Shown here in pieces: positions 23,331-35,702 of a stretch of 64,000 nt of DNA; position 1 is the stretch's first letter, and each line of letters opens with the position of its first letter. The DNA comes from Streblospio benedicti (taxonomy: Eukaryota; Annelida; Polychaeta; Spionida; Spionidae). The position numbers were made by a program, and so were the translations under genes. The notes below the pieces were generated by a model, which saw nothing but the letters and a program-made list of their open reading frames with translations, searched no databases and had not been told where the DNA came from. Where the stretch lies: contig CM032666.1 of the NCBI GenBank assembly GCA_019095985.1, forward strand, positions 46,014,703 through 46,078,702, read 5' to 3'.

Positions 23331-23479
23331 CCATCCTCCCTAAATGGACCACAGTTACATTGGTTATAATTTGATAAGGCAATAAAGATCACTGCATGAT
23401 TTCCTGTCCCATTGAAGGAGTACACAGTTGCAAGTGATTATGCAAGACTTCCTTCTACTGAAGATAAATTAAAATCACG

Positions 23480-23770
23480 TTTAAGTTAGTAAGCACGTAG
23501 ATTCCAATATTTGATTGCAAGATTTTGTCTTTTTCTGTTTCATTTCATATTTGTTTTACTATCAAACTTTATATTAAGGAACTTGTAGTGCATAAAATGA
23601 ACGAATAGTTATTCAGCAACAATGTTTAAGTTAATAAGCACGTATATTCCAATATTTGATTGTAAGATTTTGTCTTTATTCCTGTTTCATTTCATGTTTG
23701 TTTTTCTATCAAACGTTAAGGAACTTGTTGTGTATAAAATGAACGGATGCTTATTCAGAAATATTCAATG
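23480..23770. repeat. Tandem duplication, two copies of a 145-bp unit
   Basis: The segment starting tttaagttagtaagcacgta at 23480 recurs from 23625, with about 10% differences and a short deletion. It is older than the 96-bp duplication at 11624. Confidence 0.92.
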
Positions 23771-23976
23771 AATCATCAAAATCCCTTCTAAATTACTTCC
23801 TATCAGGTTCAACGCTTTCTAACCATTAGACAATAGACATGTCCAGTCCTTTGCCTTTTACCCGTTATTAAAAAGGAAATACACGTGTTGATATACATAT
23901 TTAGCCTGAACATTTATTTATTTTATCAATACAGTTATGGGAGTTTCCTGAGGATGCTGTGGGTTTATGGCAATGC

Positions 23977-24189
<213 letters not shown>

Positions 24190-24190
<1 letters not shown>

Positions 24191-25540
24191 CTATTCAATT
24201 AAGATTCGTTTTCAGTTCAAACAATGACAGCTATACCCCTCATAATATTCACACGTCTCTATGACATGTAAACAGGCCTCTATAAGGCGCATAGTTAAAG
24301 CTAGAGTGCTTAGATCAGTTTGTAAGTGGTGACCAGTGGGCACTCATTGAGCAGGAGCAGGATCACAATGATCCATTACTGTGTGGCAGTGTGTGCACTA
24401 TGGATATCATTTGGTCTTCAGCTAGGTTGTTATCCCTCTACAGGTTACACACTGTTGAAGCTAGATTGATCAAATTAGGTCTGTAAACTGCAAATAGTAA
24501 TCGTTCCACACCGATTTCATATATATGGACCACGAGTTTGGTACGTACATGTACCAATAGTGACTACTTGACGTATGTAGCACAGTGGCGAAGATTTGAA
24601 TCCATCATGGCTGTTATTTGGTCGTAACTTAAACGACACGCTCCACCTTGTTCGCCAATTTTGCAGACGCTTTTTCAAGTTTTGTGTACATTTCTAATCC
24701 ATCTCAATTGTCTGGTCATTGCGTACTGCAACGAACAATGAAGCAATCCGAACAGTTCTACCAAGTCTTTTGAGAAATTGTCATGCCAAGATGGTATCCG
24801 ACTAAACATTAAGAGCTTTTCAATAAGTAATCATATCTAAGAAATAGGATGCCACTCGTGATTAATTTGCTTTATAACTATAAGCCTATCAACAGAATTA
24901 TATTCATCTTCTTAGAGCATATTTCTAACTTTGATTTTTAGACTGAATTCATGAATGCATTGTATCGATGCATGGTATTTTGTATGATGTCATGAATGAA
25001 ACGAATAATCTTTCGATATTCAAAATAACTACAAAGGTGACTAACATGGATATCCCTTTTGATAACTGTAGATTGGATATCTTTTACGCGACAACATTTA
25101 TGAAGTGTGAAAAGTTGTATGCAGAGTAACGATTTTTATGAGATACAATACCTGTCCCACATAAGATTGAAGATAAGATAATGCAGTTTTATATCAGAAA
25201 CAAATTTCTATGGTAATATTATATACCACTATTACACAATGTCTGTTTAAAATCTTTAGAATGCTGTTAAAGATGAAATCTTACAGAGTAGTCAAGCTAA
25301 TCGATCTGTCCAAGATGATTACCCGAAAAATATTATTAGAAATAAAATGTATCTACAGTTTGATAAAGCAGTTATCCTTAAATTAAAGCAGACGCAGTTT
25401 CTGCATCATTTTCAGAAAGCGCATCTTTTCTTCAACTCGCCGCTAGGTTCGCGCGTATTTTTAGTTCTAAACCTGTCCACAGCACGGCGCCACCAGTATT
25501 AAACATTTACAGAATGCCGTCTGCGTAGCATAACAATATG
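24190..25540. other. Non-coding interval
   Basis: No gene or repeat recognised. Confidence 0.4.
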
Positions 25541-25547
25541 CCGTTAA

Positions 25548-25572
25548 AATGGCGGGAATATTTGGCGGGAAA
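25548..25572 (+). promoter_or_regulatory. Two adjacent E2F-like sites
   Basis: AATGGCGGGAAT (25548-25559) and TTTGGCGGGAAA (25561-25572) sit side by side. The second is a textbook E2F site. A GC-box-like gtgggcggagc follows at about 25603. They lie about 2.0 kb upstream of the CDKN1 TATA box, so they could belong to a distal CDKN1 element or to another promoter not identified here. Confidence 0.45.
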
Positions 25573-25619
25573 AGTAGCGTTACCTGAGAGCTTGGGCGCT
25601 TCAGTGGGCGGAGCTAACA

Positions 25620-26690
25620 TCCCTGTCACGAAGTGTTCTCACCAACACTCGAATCTTGTGTTATCGGGTTTGTTGTTAGCAAGGAGATTCAGTAAAGTTT
25701 CAGACATTTAAACTTTAAATACCAACTTTCTCTTTCAACCAAACGACTTCAATGTCTAATCAAGTTGAATATATTTAAACTAATATGTATACACGCGTTT
25801 ATTTTAAGATTATTTATTAATAGATATTGTTTTGGACGAAAATTTCAGCCATAAAGAACCAAAAACAGACCATGTAATTAACTCTTCTCTTCTCTAAGCT
25901 TGCACTGTCACCCTTATATATTCTATATATAAGAAACATAAAATGCATATTTGGCAAACGCGCAAACTTTGGTTTGAAATATATTATCCATCTAGCAAGA
26001 TGCTATGCGTACGGTAGATGCAAAAAACAGCTGACCCTAAGACCAAAACTGCTAATAGGTATAAAACTAAAGTGAAATATATTTGGCTGTGTTGTTTTGA
26101 TTGATTTGAAAAGACACTTGTGAAAATTAGGACAGTTTTATAGAAACTAAAAGCTGGCTTCTGTGACATATGCTTTTATTTCCTCTGCAACTTTCTACGA
26201 GATTTTAAGACTGACAAACCATGAACAAGTTTTCGTGTTAATTGTAGATATATTAATTAGTTGAATAATATACAAAACTATTCTCATTTATTTTGCGTTT
26301 AAATAGGTCACATTTGTGTGAGTTTGTTACTATTGAGAAAATCAAAATCAGCTGGTACAACATGTATGTCTTCTGTGTGTGTTTTGAAAGTTCACATCAT
26401 ATGTTTGATATTTGATGAAACTCATGCACACTGAACCTGGATATCCAGGGATTGCATAAAACATACATACACTAAAAAAGTTTCTTTTTACACTACTATA
26501 GTTTATACGATATGTGACCCAGTTGTAGATTCCGCTTGTAATTTGTGTACAATATCTGTCACCTGTAGTAACAAACCTGAACTATATCCATACCGCTGTC
26601 TTTACGAACAGCAAAATCATAACATTTTACTAATAACTGCACGAGTTGCTACATAGTATAAATGACCTTTGATTGCGTTGCATTACAAAA
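25620..26690. other. Non-coding AT-rich interval
   Basis: No gene recognised. Confidence 0.4.
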
Positions 26691-26691
26691 C

Positions 26692-26960
26692 TCTGGGCGA
26701 AACACTCGAACCCCGATTGCTAACTTCACTCAATCAAATGCTTCGCTCTCGTCAATTTTGAGCTGGTGTCAACACCTCGCAGCACCCTGGGGTTGGCACG
26801 ACGGGAGTGCCTGCTCCTGAGCAGTGTCAGGGGACGGGCCACGGCTGGCCCGGGCAAGGAGAGGCCGCTTCCCCCGGAGGTGATGAGCGCTCCCCCGGAG
26901 AGCCAGACTAGACGGTGATGAACAGCCTGTTAGTTTATCTATGTGTGGTCCCACCTCTGG
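26692..26960. other. GC-rich block, possible SINE or regulatory block
   Basis: About 200 bp of strongly GC-rich sequence (26775-26930) with repeated ccccggag words. Next to it, on the minus strand, is ggggttcgagtgt (about 26703-26715), which loosely recalls a Pol III B box. No convincing A box or tail was found. Nothing supports a protein. Confidence 0.25.
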
Positions 26961-26969
26961 CAACACTCA

Positions 26970-27510
26970 ATACTGTCTGAAATGCAAGAACAATTATAAT
27001 AACGGTTAATTCATAATACAAACCTTGTCTAACGGTTGTCCACCCATTGTTCATAACAGACTTGTTTACGTGTAAGATGCGTTCGTGCCCGTGAATGCTT
27101 GCCTATGCCAGTCGTGTGATCTAGTTTACATTTTTTATGTTTTTGGTGGGAAAAATACACAATTGCGCATTATCATTATTAGATAAGAGATAAGTAAAAT
27201 AAGTCGTTGAGTTGCTTAAAAAAATAGTGTATCGCAGTGTTTTTTAATTCTTGTTATGATTTTAATTAACTTATTAAGGTAAAACATGTGACATACATTG
27301 GGAAAATTCCACTTAACTGCAAAAGGTTTTTTATATTTTTGTTTTTGTGAAAAGGCATATGGTCTAGTAGTACAACCATGTTTACAAACACGACGATCGA
27401 TCACCGACTTTCAATTCATGAGGTTTCTCATAGAAATGAGGTAAAATATCCTGAAGTTATCACTGGCTAACAACATATGAAACTACTCGGCTTTTACCCC
27501 TTGTGTGTAA
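26970..27510. other. Non-coding interval upstream of CDKN1
   Basis: No gene seen; it ends at the CDKN1 promoter. Confidence 0.4.
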
Positions 27511-27514
27511 GCAG

Positions 27515-27584
27515 CCAATCAGAGCGCACCTATAGCCCAAACCAGCTCTGGTTGGCGGCAGCCGAGATTGTTGCTGGTATAAAG
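27515..27584 (+). promoter_or_regulatory. CDKN1 core promoter: CCAAT and TATA boxes
   Basis: CCAAT at 27515-27519 (in gcagccaatcagagc) and TATAAAG at 27578-27584 are spaced about 60 bp apart. Transcription would start near 27610, leaving a 5' UTR of about 95 nt before the ATG at 27706. Position, spacing and strand all agree with the gene. Confidence 0.65.
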
Positions 27585-27705
27585 CGCATGTTTTCGATCG
27601 AAGGCACCAAAACAGATAAACACAGCAAGTCGGTCACAAGGATACATCTTCATATTTACAACAAAACATTAATACTAAATTATTCATTAACTTTTTATAG
27701 ATAAC

Positions 27706-29006
27706 ATGGAGGTGGTTAACAGCCCAATGGAGGCATACTTTGCCCTTCGCAAAGAGCGTGCAGGCACTGCCAAGCGGTGTCTGTTCGGAACCCCATCAAA
27801 AATGGATAGGCAACGGATACACTCCAAGTTCCAAGAAGAAAATAGACAAACCTGTATGGATTTCAAGAAAAGGTGGGCGTTTGACTGTTCGAATGATACT
27901 CCTGTCAAGGGAGCTGGACTAGAGTGGGAAGCAGTGGACATGAGGTCCATTCCCTCCGTTTACCACAAGATGGTGCAAGTGACGTGCTACGGACGCACGT
28001 CACTCAACGTGGATATGGCCATGTCCATGCCCGAGAGGCAAGATGCTCCAACCTCGGCAACTAGTCAAGATCAGGCCGAGGGCAGCCCGGGCAAGCTCGA
28101 GGACTCCGGGGTCTACTCTTCCAGTGATGAGGGAGAGGTGCCGTCCCCAAGTCCCGACAGAAAGGGAGGAAAGAGGAAACGAACGAAAATCACAGGTGCG
28201 TGATCGCGAGTGTCACTTTTTATGTAAAATGTTTAAAAAAAACTAATGTCGACTAGGGCATGCTATGTTATTCTATTGTTTTTGTTTACCCAGCCACCAC
28301 CGGAATCGTGATTCATTGTAGTAAGTCGTAGTAAGAATTCCCAGGGTCTGCTTCACTTCCTATTTCTTGTCAAGGCCCGCAACCATTTGTTTTTGGGTAA
28401 TTTGTAAGCCTGTTTAGCTATTACATTTTCCAGTCGTTGCAACATTTGAAATGAAATACGTTAGTAGGACCTTAAGTATCCTAGCATCACGCCCCTTTGC
28501 ATTAGGCAAATACCACACCGGGCCCGGGCCGGACATTTAAATCTGACCGTTGGAAATAGCCCTTTATCTAACGTGCTAATGCATTTGAATTTTGGACTTG
28601 TGAGGTCTGTGTAAATATTGTTGAGGAGGGTTAAATGGCGTTAATCAAGCTAGGCCATGTACATTTGTACTCTGCATATAACAATGCTTCCTCACCCGCC
28701 ATGGTTGGATTTGTTGCAACTTGAAATATGCATGTAGTGATTCCGAAAATAAAAACTCTTATACCACAATTGGCAATTCTAATAATAGAAAGACTGTCAC
28801 ACCTTTCCCAACATGTCTACACATGCTCAATCGATGTGCCATTTCTCTTTGGTGTCTCATAGTGACGCCATCATAAACCTGTATCATGAAATAAAGGTTG
28901 TTACTTTATATATTTAATAATGATGACTGTTTTATCTTTGACAGATTACTTCCGAGCAACGAAGAAAAGGAGAACCAGCGCCCACAGCGTGAAAAGACTG
29001 GACTAA
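27706..29006 (+). CDS. CDKN1: Cip/Kip CDK inhibitor (p21/p27 type), two exons
   Basis: Encodes a nuclear inhibitor of cyclin-CDK complexes, 183 aa after splicing. Exons are 27706-28195 and 28945-29006; the 749-bp intron (GT...AG, phase 1) falls between Thr163 and Asp164. The inhibitory domain shows the cyclin-binding AKRCLFG (22-28), CDK-binding KRWAFDCSNDTPVKGAGLEWEAV (55-77) and a Tyr86 region matching the p27 3-10 helix. An acidic Ser-rich stretch (about 120-150) leads to KRKR (156-159). The C-terminus is RTKITDYFRATKKRR (159-173): a PIP box for PCNA with the usual Gln replaced by Arg159, plus Thr163-Asp164 and Lys170 at +4, the marks of a CRL4-Cdt2 degron. The ATG has A at -3 and G at +4. 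The PIP box makes it closer to p21 than to p27. Exon 1 read alone would end falsely at 28203. Confidence 0.95.
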
Positions 29007-29310
29007 ATTAGGTGTGTATACTGTCATTTCATTTATAATATTAATTCATTTAGTACTTCTAAGTAAAAGTATTGTGCCTCATTCTACTGGTACTGAAATG
29101 CTGATGTTCCACACATCTCTCAGTGTCCTTTGTTCGCTGCTCCATATGCTGCTGTCTGCTCACCGACGAGTACTGTTTTTATTGCTCAATTTCTACAACT
29201 GAGCAGAGTAGTACATGGCACCAGATGTGCCATGCAGTAGACAGGCGCAGTCGAGTAACAACTGTTGTCGGTGTTTTTACAAAGGCTTTGGTCATCTAAT
29301 AAACCCACCT
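29007..29310 (+). other. Probable CDKN1 3' UTR
   Basis: An AATAAA signal lies at 29298-29303, about 290 nt after the stop, giving a short 3' UTR. A possible donor (attag|gtgtgt, at 29011) just after the stop would allow a longer spliced 3' UTR; the acceptor-like tttccag ending at 31535 is one candidate. Confidence 0.45.
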
Positions 29311-31534
29311 GGGAGCATCTCTCATTAGCCCGCGAATGGGCTTATGGCCGGCTACTAATTAGCTGCCAGCTTGCGTGAGTGGAGCGGGCGGGGCTTTGAT
29401 AAATTCCTGGAAGACATTAAATTCCCATAAAGCCTATTTCTATAAATACTGGAGGGCTCATCTTAAGTAATTATATTATCATCATGAACTTTATCAAAGC
29501 AGTATGAAATAACACCGTTCGGGGAGTTTCTTATTTATATTCGGATTCCTAGTTCCCAGCGGAACTGCCCCCATTCTTATATTTCACCATGAATCCTATT
29601 TCTGAAAAGGACTTAAAACGGATGTCTTTATATTTATAAAGTATAATATTTCCCACCGGAAATCTAACCATTCAACGAAATCATCTTATATATGGAATAC
29701 TCTTAAATATAGACCATTATAAAAGTAGCCGTTAATCTCTAACCCATGCACTGTACAATTATATTATTCCACCAACGTCCATCATCACATGACCTCGCCC
29801 CCTTTAAAAATTTGAATTTAAACCACCACCGCCGCCTGTTCATTCCCAGACGCCGGCGTTTCCTGGCACAAAGTTTACACGTTGATAGTCGTCTGCATTT
29901 TCGCGCCCAGCGCGCATGCGTGTCGGTGTCAGCGACGCCACATTCACGTCCTCGCTTGAAAGGGCATGGGCAATCTGCAGCGAATCTCAGATGAAACCAT
30001 TGTGCAGTTTGAAAAAGGCACCTGTTTGAAAAGCTCTGCCAGGACCATATTGTACCGTCGTCGAATAGAGTCAGGTGGAACGCACAAACCTGCAAATCAG
30101 GTGCATATTCCTGCTGACAAGTGACACGACTTACTGGTGTTATTGAACGAGCATTTAAATGGGTATTTAAAACATTCATAAATTGCAACATTGCCTGCCA
30201 AGAAAGCGCACTATTCGATTGTCAAGATTCAAAGTCGCGATTTGATAGAATTGTGAGTATTACTTTGCTGACACGGAGTGCACATTTCTGTGGCCACTGC
30301 CAGCTTTCGCTGGCAAGCCCAGCTTTACCCGCCACTCCACTTCTGCGTCCTGGCGCGTGCCTATCCAATTCACTTTCGCGGGCAAATCGTGTCTGGATCA
30401 AAGCCAAGGCGCACTTTGCCCCAGATAATTAACTAGAACTGTCGTTCGATCCATTCAGGATCGATGTGGCACGAGAAAGGCTTGATGGCTGTGTGCCCAG
30501 TTAATCGTATCAGCCGTTATCTCTCGTTGTATCGACGTGCCAGTGTTTACATTTTCATAGGCGTTGATAGTGGAGAATTGGTGTGGAAAAGGACAGTGCT
30601 TATTCTGACTGTGCGTAATCTGCCAAACGTGCTATTTTCATGGCAATTGCAAACATTTCCATTCGACTAATGGCACATTACTATCACCACAACATATTTG
30701 TATTAAGTCACCGTTGAATACAGTTTTATCAGTAACTGAATTGATGTTTGTATGGTCGTGTGTACTCAAGGACAATGCCGTCTGCAGTTAGACAACGTCT
30801 GCAGGGAGCAATGAATGGCTAAACAAAGAAGATAAAATCCCCGTGGGCGTTATTTCCTGGCACTGCTCAAGATTGTGAGTGTCAAATATCTGACCCATTG
30901 CGAGCATGCGTTGCCATAGCAACCGTCTAAAATGACGGATCTGATACAGCCGCTGCACTGGTGATTTAATCAACTTCTGGCTGCCTGGAATTCAGGACGC
31001 CTTTATCCTGTATTGCGTTGTTTTTCTAGTCGACGCCAAGGGCGCTAGCTCGCCTCTTGCCAGATGTTTGTCTAGTTTTTGACGCCAACTTTCCCATCTT
31101 ACGTCAACATGAGGCGTCCAAAGGGCCCCATGCGGGACATCAGCCGGTGCAACTCGTTAACTAGCCCTTTGTTGCGTTTTGCATGACTTAAAAAACTTGC
31201 CGCTGACCCAAAACACAATCCAGACCCAAATCCGCTTATCGGAGAAATCCCTTCCACTAGCTTGGCCTTGATAAGACTTGCAAAATAAACCAGAACTGAT
31301 TCAAACTGCCAGCAAAAGCGTGGCTTGCCAGTAACTTTGTCAAAAAGCTGTTTTTGTGTAAGCAGCGGAAATAATTACCATAAGTCATTCTGTGTGTGGA
31401 ACTATCAGCATTTTGCTTACTACCATTCTAGATTCAGTGAACTTTCTTTTTGGTTGTTTTAAATACTTGTTTATAGTACTCTTAATCTTATAATTGATGT
31501 GTTAACTAATGTCAAATTTTGATGTCTATTTCCA
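29311..31534. other. Mixed-composition non-coding interval downstream of CDKN1
   Basis: No protein-coding gene is evident. The sequence is less AT-rich than its surroundings, free of recognisable repeats and has many gccagc / ggcaag words (30300-30420, 31020-31340). This is compatible with regulatory DNA, but conservation cannot be judged here. Confidence 0.35.
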
Positions 31535-33060
31535 GGTCTCTTTCTGGGTTGTGCAATCAGTCATGGCTGCCTTCAAACCATGCTACTTACGACGCCTAGT
31601 CAAGTCAGATCCATATGAAAAGGATGAAACCACAGACAGTGAAAGAAATAATGTTTCCACAAGAACCAGCTCCTAGAAGAGGAATTGAGTTACATAAGAC
31701 TGAGTTGTCAAGGAGCCCAACGGACACTGCTTCCTGTTCACCTAGACACTTCTTGTGTGGCGATATTGTGCACATCACTAACAACAAACTGATTGATAAA
31801 CTTAGAAACCAGGTTCAAACAGTAAACATTTAAAGGTGCTCCCACTTGTACTCCAATCCGGTACAGGTGATAGACTAAACACACTTTAATGGTCAATAAT
31901 ATATATTGTTTAAGTATGTGAACTGCATAATCATGAACTATTCTGGACTTGGATGATACACCATGTTGAATATAGTAAAATGCCATTATCATTGAGGTGT
32001 TCAATGTAGCTCTTGAGTATTTTCATTCTGTATTTAATTAGACTTTGCATTTATGACAACTTTGCTTTTAATAGACTTTGTTCTATTAATGCGCAGTTGA
32101 TTTTGAGTTGAATGGAAACCACCCAATAATCAAAGTGTGGATTTTATGAGCTCGGTGCATTTAAAGTTAGTATTATATTTTATATGATGAATGAAAACAC
32201 TCAACCTACGCGTATTCCAAATATTCTTAATTTCACAACACATGTAAATATTTTCGTTTTATATTTATAAAATTACAAGATCTGCCAGGGTAGTCTGGCA
32301 AGTTGATCTCATATATTTTATTGAAATATTACGGTTTTCAATGTGCGTGTACATACAGCTTACAGGTTTTTATTTAATATGTTCAAAGAATGTTCAATGG
32401 TAGTAATCATTGGATTGTGTATTTCCGTATAGTAGTTGGATAGGCAATGTTTATTTATTGTCCTCTGATCGGGGACTTGGTTTTTTGTTTTGTATGTTTG
32501 TGAGAGGCTTTTGTTCATTATGTTGTGATGAAAGGTGAAAGAGAAAAACATTGCTGTTATAATATCGTTAAAATAAGACGCAATATTACAGAATGATCCA
32601 TATGGTATTGTTATGAAAATATTGATCATATCCCAGTAAATGCACTTTGTACAGGAGGAGCCTAGGTTTTAGAGCAAGAAATAATCATTGAACACTTATC
32701 TTATCAGTTTACAGTTAACGGTTTAATGTCTAACCATTTAAGTATGCAGACTCAAAATCATTTCAATCCTACAGCAGTTCATTGCATACATCTTAGCAAT
32801 AAAAAGTAAATGCATTTTTTTGCTTTGACAAATGCAGTGAGTTTGTAGCATTGGAAGATATCTGCATATCCTTGTATGATATGTGATTGTATTTGTGTAC
32901 TGTGATTTGTAACATGAGTATGAATGAGTTCAGTATTTTTACCAACTTAAAATACCACCCTTTGTGTTCCCCAAATATGCTATAACCAGTTTTCCTCAGA
33001 TTTGGGATCATTCATTCTATTGTTATAAAAAAATAAACTTGTCATCCTTCACATTTAAAG
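31535..33060 (+). other. Possible untranslated exon or short-ORF transcript
   Basis: After an acceptor-like tatttccag comes a mixed-composition stretch of about 300 bp with two short overlapping frames: 31562 onward, MAAFKPCYLRRLVKSDPYEK and so on, 37 codons; and 31615-31833, 72 codons. It is followed by an AT-rich tract ending in aaaaaaataaactt near 33030-33040. It has the look of a last exon with 3' UTR. Neither frame resembles a known protein. Confidence 0.25.
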
Positions 33061-33930
33061 GTATTCCAAAGGTGTTCAGAACATGGTTTATATTTAACTA
33101 TATTCTGAACATAATCTAAAATGATTACAAAATATGCTAAAATACCTTCAAATGTATAATTATTCATGAAATACCTACATGTACCAACTGTACCATGATG
33201 TGAGAATTTTAAGAGTGAGATAGCAGCAGCACTGCGGCATTCAGTCTAAACCTGCAATAATGTAAACTGGGGTTCAATCTGTAACATGCAAATAATAACC
33301 CCAAATATTTATTGGTAATATGTTTCTGTAGTTCTTTTCATAATCAATTGAAAACCCTAACTCTCATCACGGTGGCAGTCTTGGATTTTGAATTGCGAAA
33401 AGAGTTACAGTTACATTTATGTGTATGACATCTAATGTTATGAAAGTGTTATGAAAGTTGAAAAAACAACAACATAAAGATGTTATCATTTATCATCAAA
33501 TAAAGTGAAAATAATCAAATGAAAAATATCTTGTTCTTTCTAATGCTTTAGTACCAACATTTATGTTTTGTAATATTACAGAATCACACCTGCATTTGCC
33601 TTAAACAATCAACTATAGTCATTCTTGTTAGTTATCACACTGCTAATTTCATTTACAAAATTGATTTACAAATACATTACTGCCAAAATATTCATTCACA
33701 GATAAACTTTTCTTTTTACAAAAACTTTAAAATGGGTCTGGTTGTATCGAAACAGGATTTTCTTGGAAACATAACCGTATACCTAGTCCTAGTCTATACC
33801 TTGTAAACAATCGCCAGCATGTTGTACTTGATATCTGGAGAGTACCTAATGTTATTGTTGTGTTTATATACGACGCAAATATCAATTTAACGCCAATAAG
33901 TGACAGTGATAGTTCAGTCCATTGTTGTAG
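33060..33930. other. Non-coding AT-rich interval
   Basis: No gene recognised. Confidence 0.4.
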
Positions 33931-33933
33931 ACC

Positions 33934-34037
33934 CCACGTGGTCTGAGCGCCAAACCAAAACAAGTCCTGTCGTGTGCGTTCGATTTCGTCACGGGCAAAA
34001 CCGTTATCAACTCGCCTTGCACATTTCCGCGCCAAAT
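33934..34037. promoter_or_regulatory. E-box and E2F-like motif cluster
   Basis: cccacgtgg (about 33934-33942, an E-box), agcgccaaacc (about 33946-33956), aaccgtta (about 34001, Myb-like) and tttccgcgccaaat (34024-34037, a canonical E2F site) fall within about 100 bp. This combination is typical of cell-cycle promoters. No coding sequence adjoins it on either strand. Confidence 0.4.
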
Positions 34038-34878
34038 GTTAATACTTATAATAGGCGGGATAATTGGGGTTCATGTCTTGCGGAACATCCAAATGTACAA
34101 TGTATTGTTCTTTAATATATGTCAGACTAGTAAGCTTAGTGTTCTTTGACGATGATTGTTTCCAAATGCACCAAAAAACAAATTCAATATTTATCTATTA
34201 AAATATTGCAAACTTACTAAATGAATGAAATGGCAACCATAATGCAATGTCACAATGATACAGGAGATAAGAAATACAAGCTTTCTGATAGCTTATCGTA
34301 ATTATCATACTACATTTACTTATTTTATCTGTATATCAGCCATTATCTTATACTAACGAAAGGCGTACTATCATGCCAACAGATGGATATGAATTATACA
34401 GAAATACCTGTAAAGGCTCTCTACACATCACTAACAAACTATTCCACACTCCTACCCGTCACCAAAAAAAATGAAAAATGAAAAATAAAAATAAAAAGAT
34501 AAATAAGATAAAACGAAACAAATAAACTAAATACACATCTGGTTAAAAGAGAATTTTATTACAGGGCTGGAAAAAATCCCAATGTCGTCTTAGCCTGTCA
34601 TGAATAAAGCTCATGTCTAACATTTTGCCGGTTTGTATGCGCCCATGACTGCTTCTAAATCACAAAATGATCAAGGCCGTTTGAACTAATCGACATGGAC
34701 AACCCTGGATCAGAGTTATACAAACAAATGGCTATAAAATGAAATGATTATGAGATTTGTCGAGTGATTTCAAGTGGGGATAGTGTCTAACAAGTTAAAC
34801 AGGAGGTTATTTGACAGTGTCCTCTCAAATAGTGACTTGCCCTTGACTTTTGCGTTTGTTTTTACTCGTCCAATACAA

Positions 34879-34906
34879 GTTTGCGCGCTTCGATTTTGGC
34901 GCTAAT
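34879..34906. promoter_or_regulatory. Second E2F-like pair
   Basis: tttgcgcgc (about 34880-34888) and ttttggcgct (about 34894-34903) lie within 25 bp, with ccaat about 10 bp before. Motif evidence only. Confidence 0.3.
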
Positions 34907-35121
34907 ATATTCAATTCAGAAGGGAACACAAGATAGAACCTATATAATACTATGGCATGCATGATGATGCATGTGTCATTACTTGCCATAGAGGCAAATC
35001 TTTCAGTGTCAGTGATTCAAGGAACAGAAATTATAATGGTATTATGATGGTAATCTGTATTCTGAACCTTAATTACATAAAACCATATACTATATTGATA
35101 ACATCATAGTCGATACAACTA

Positions 35122-35130
<9 letters not shown>

Positions 35131-35159
<29 letters not shown>
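35131..35159. repeat. Poly(T) tract
   Basis: An uninterrupted run of about 29 T. It could be the reverse-strand tail of an old retroposon, but no body is recognisable beside it. Confidence 0.9.
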
Positions 35160-35162
<3 letters not shown>

Positions 35163-35253
35163 AAAATTACTAATTCAGCTTGGAACAATAGCATCATGGT
35201 TTTGTACATACTTCAGTTTACAGTGCATCGTGACGTCCCCCACTGGGTTCTTT

Positions 35254-35350
35254 AGCAGATCCAGGGTTTTTAGAAGGGGATGGGGGCGCACTAAGTAATC
35301 TCATTGGTTCGGGAGGGAGGGGGTGGGGGGCGCTCCTGCAGCTGCCTATG
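35254..35350. mobile_element. Degraded copy of the G/C-run inverted-repeat family
   Basis: It begins gcagatccagggttttta and ends gctgcctatg, the same end sequences as the element at 35519-35670, with long G-runs between. No clear target duplication remains. Confidence 0.5.
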
Positions 35351-35518
35351 AACTGGGGCATTACATGTACCTATTGAAATATTGCAATAGACCACGTTCC
35401 ACAATTAGATGAGAGATATGCACCACACTTCCCAAAGTGCCTGTAGCTTGATTTTTATACCACGTGATATGATTGCACATACCCGCTAAGATACAACAAT
35501 AATATACAATGTAAATGA

Positions 35519-35670
35519 CATAGGCACATGCAGGGGAGGGGGTGCAGGGGGCGCCCCCCCTTTGCCACCAAAATACTTTATTTTCATAGGGTTTTTCATG
35601 AAATACCGTAATTGCGCCCCCCTTTTCCTGACGTGCGCCCCCCCTTTCCAAAAACCTGGATCTGCCTATG
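35519..35670. mobile_element. MITE-like element with CATAGGCA ends and 5-bp target duplication
   Basis: Starts CATAGGCA and ends TGCCTATG, and is flanked on both sides by AATGA. The 152-bp body has G- and C-runs and shares the block accaaaatact...cataggg...tttttcatgaaat and the end ccaaaaacctggatctgcc with the element at 13775-14112. It is non-autonomous. Confidence 0.82.
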
Positions 35671-35702
35671 AATGAGAACGTGTTGAACATTATATAAGTT
35701 CT

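Noticed and set aside
26703-26715. Pol III B-box-like word, possible tRNA or SINE head
   Set aside because: No A box at the right distance and no cloverleaf could be drawn; kept only as a low-confidence note.
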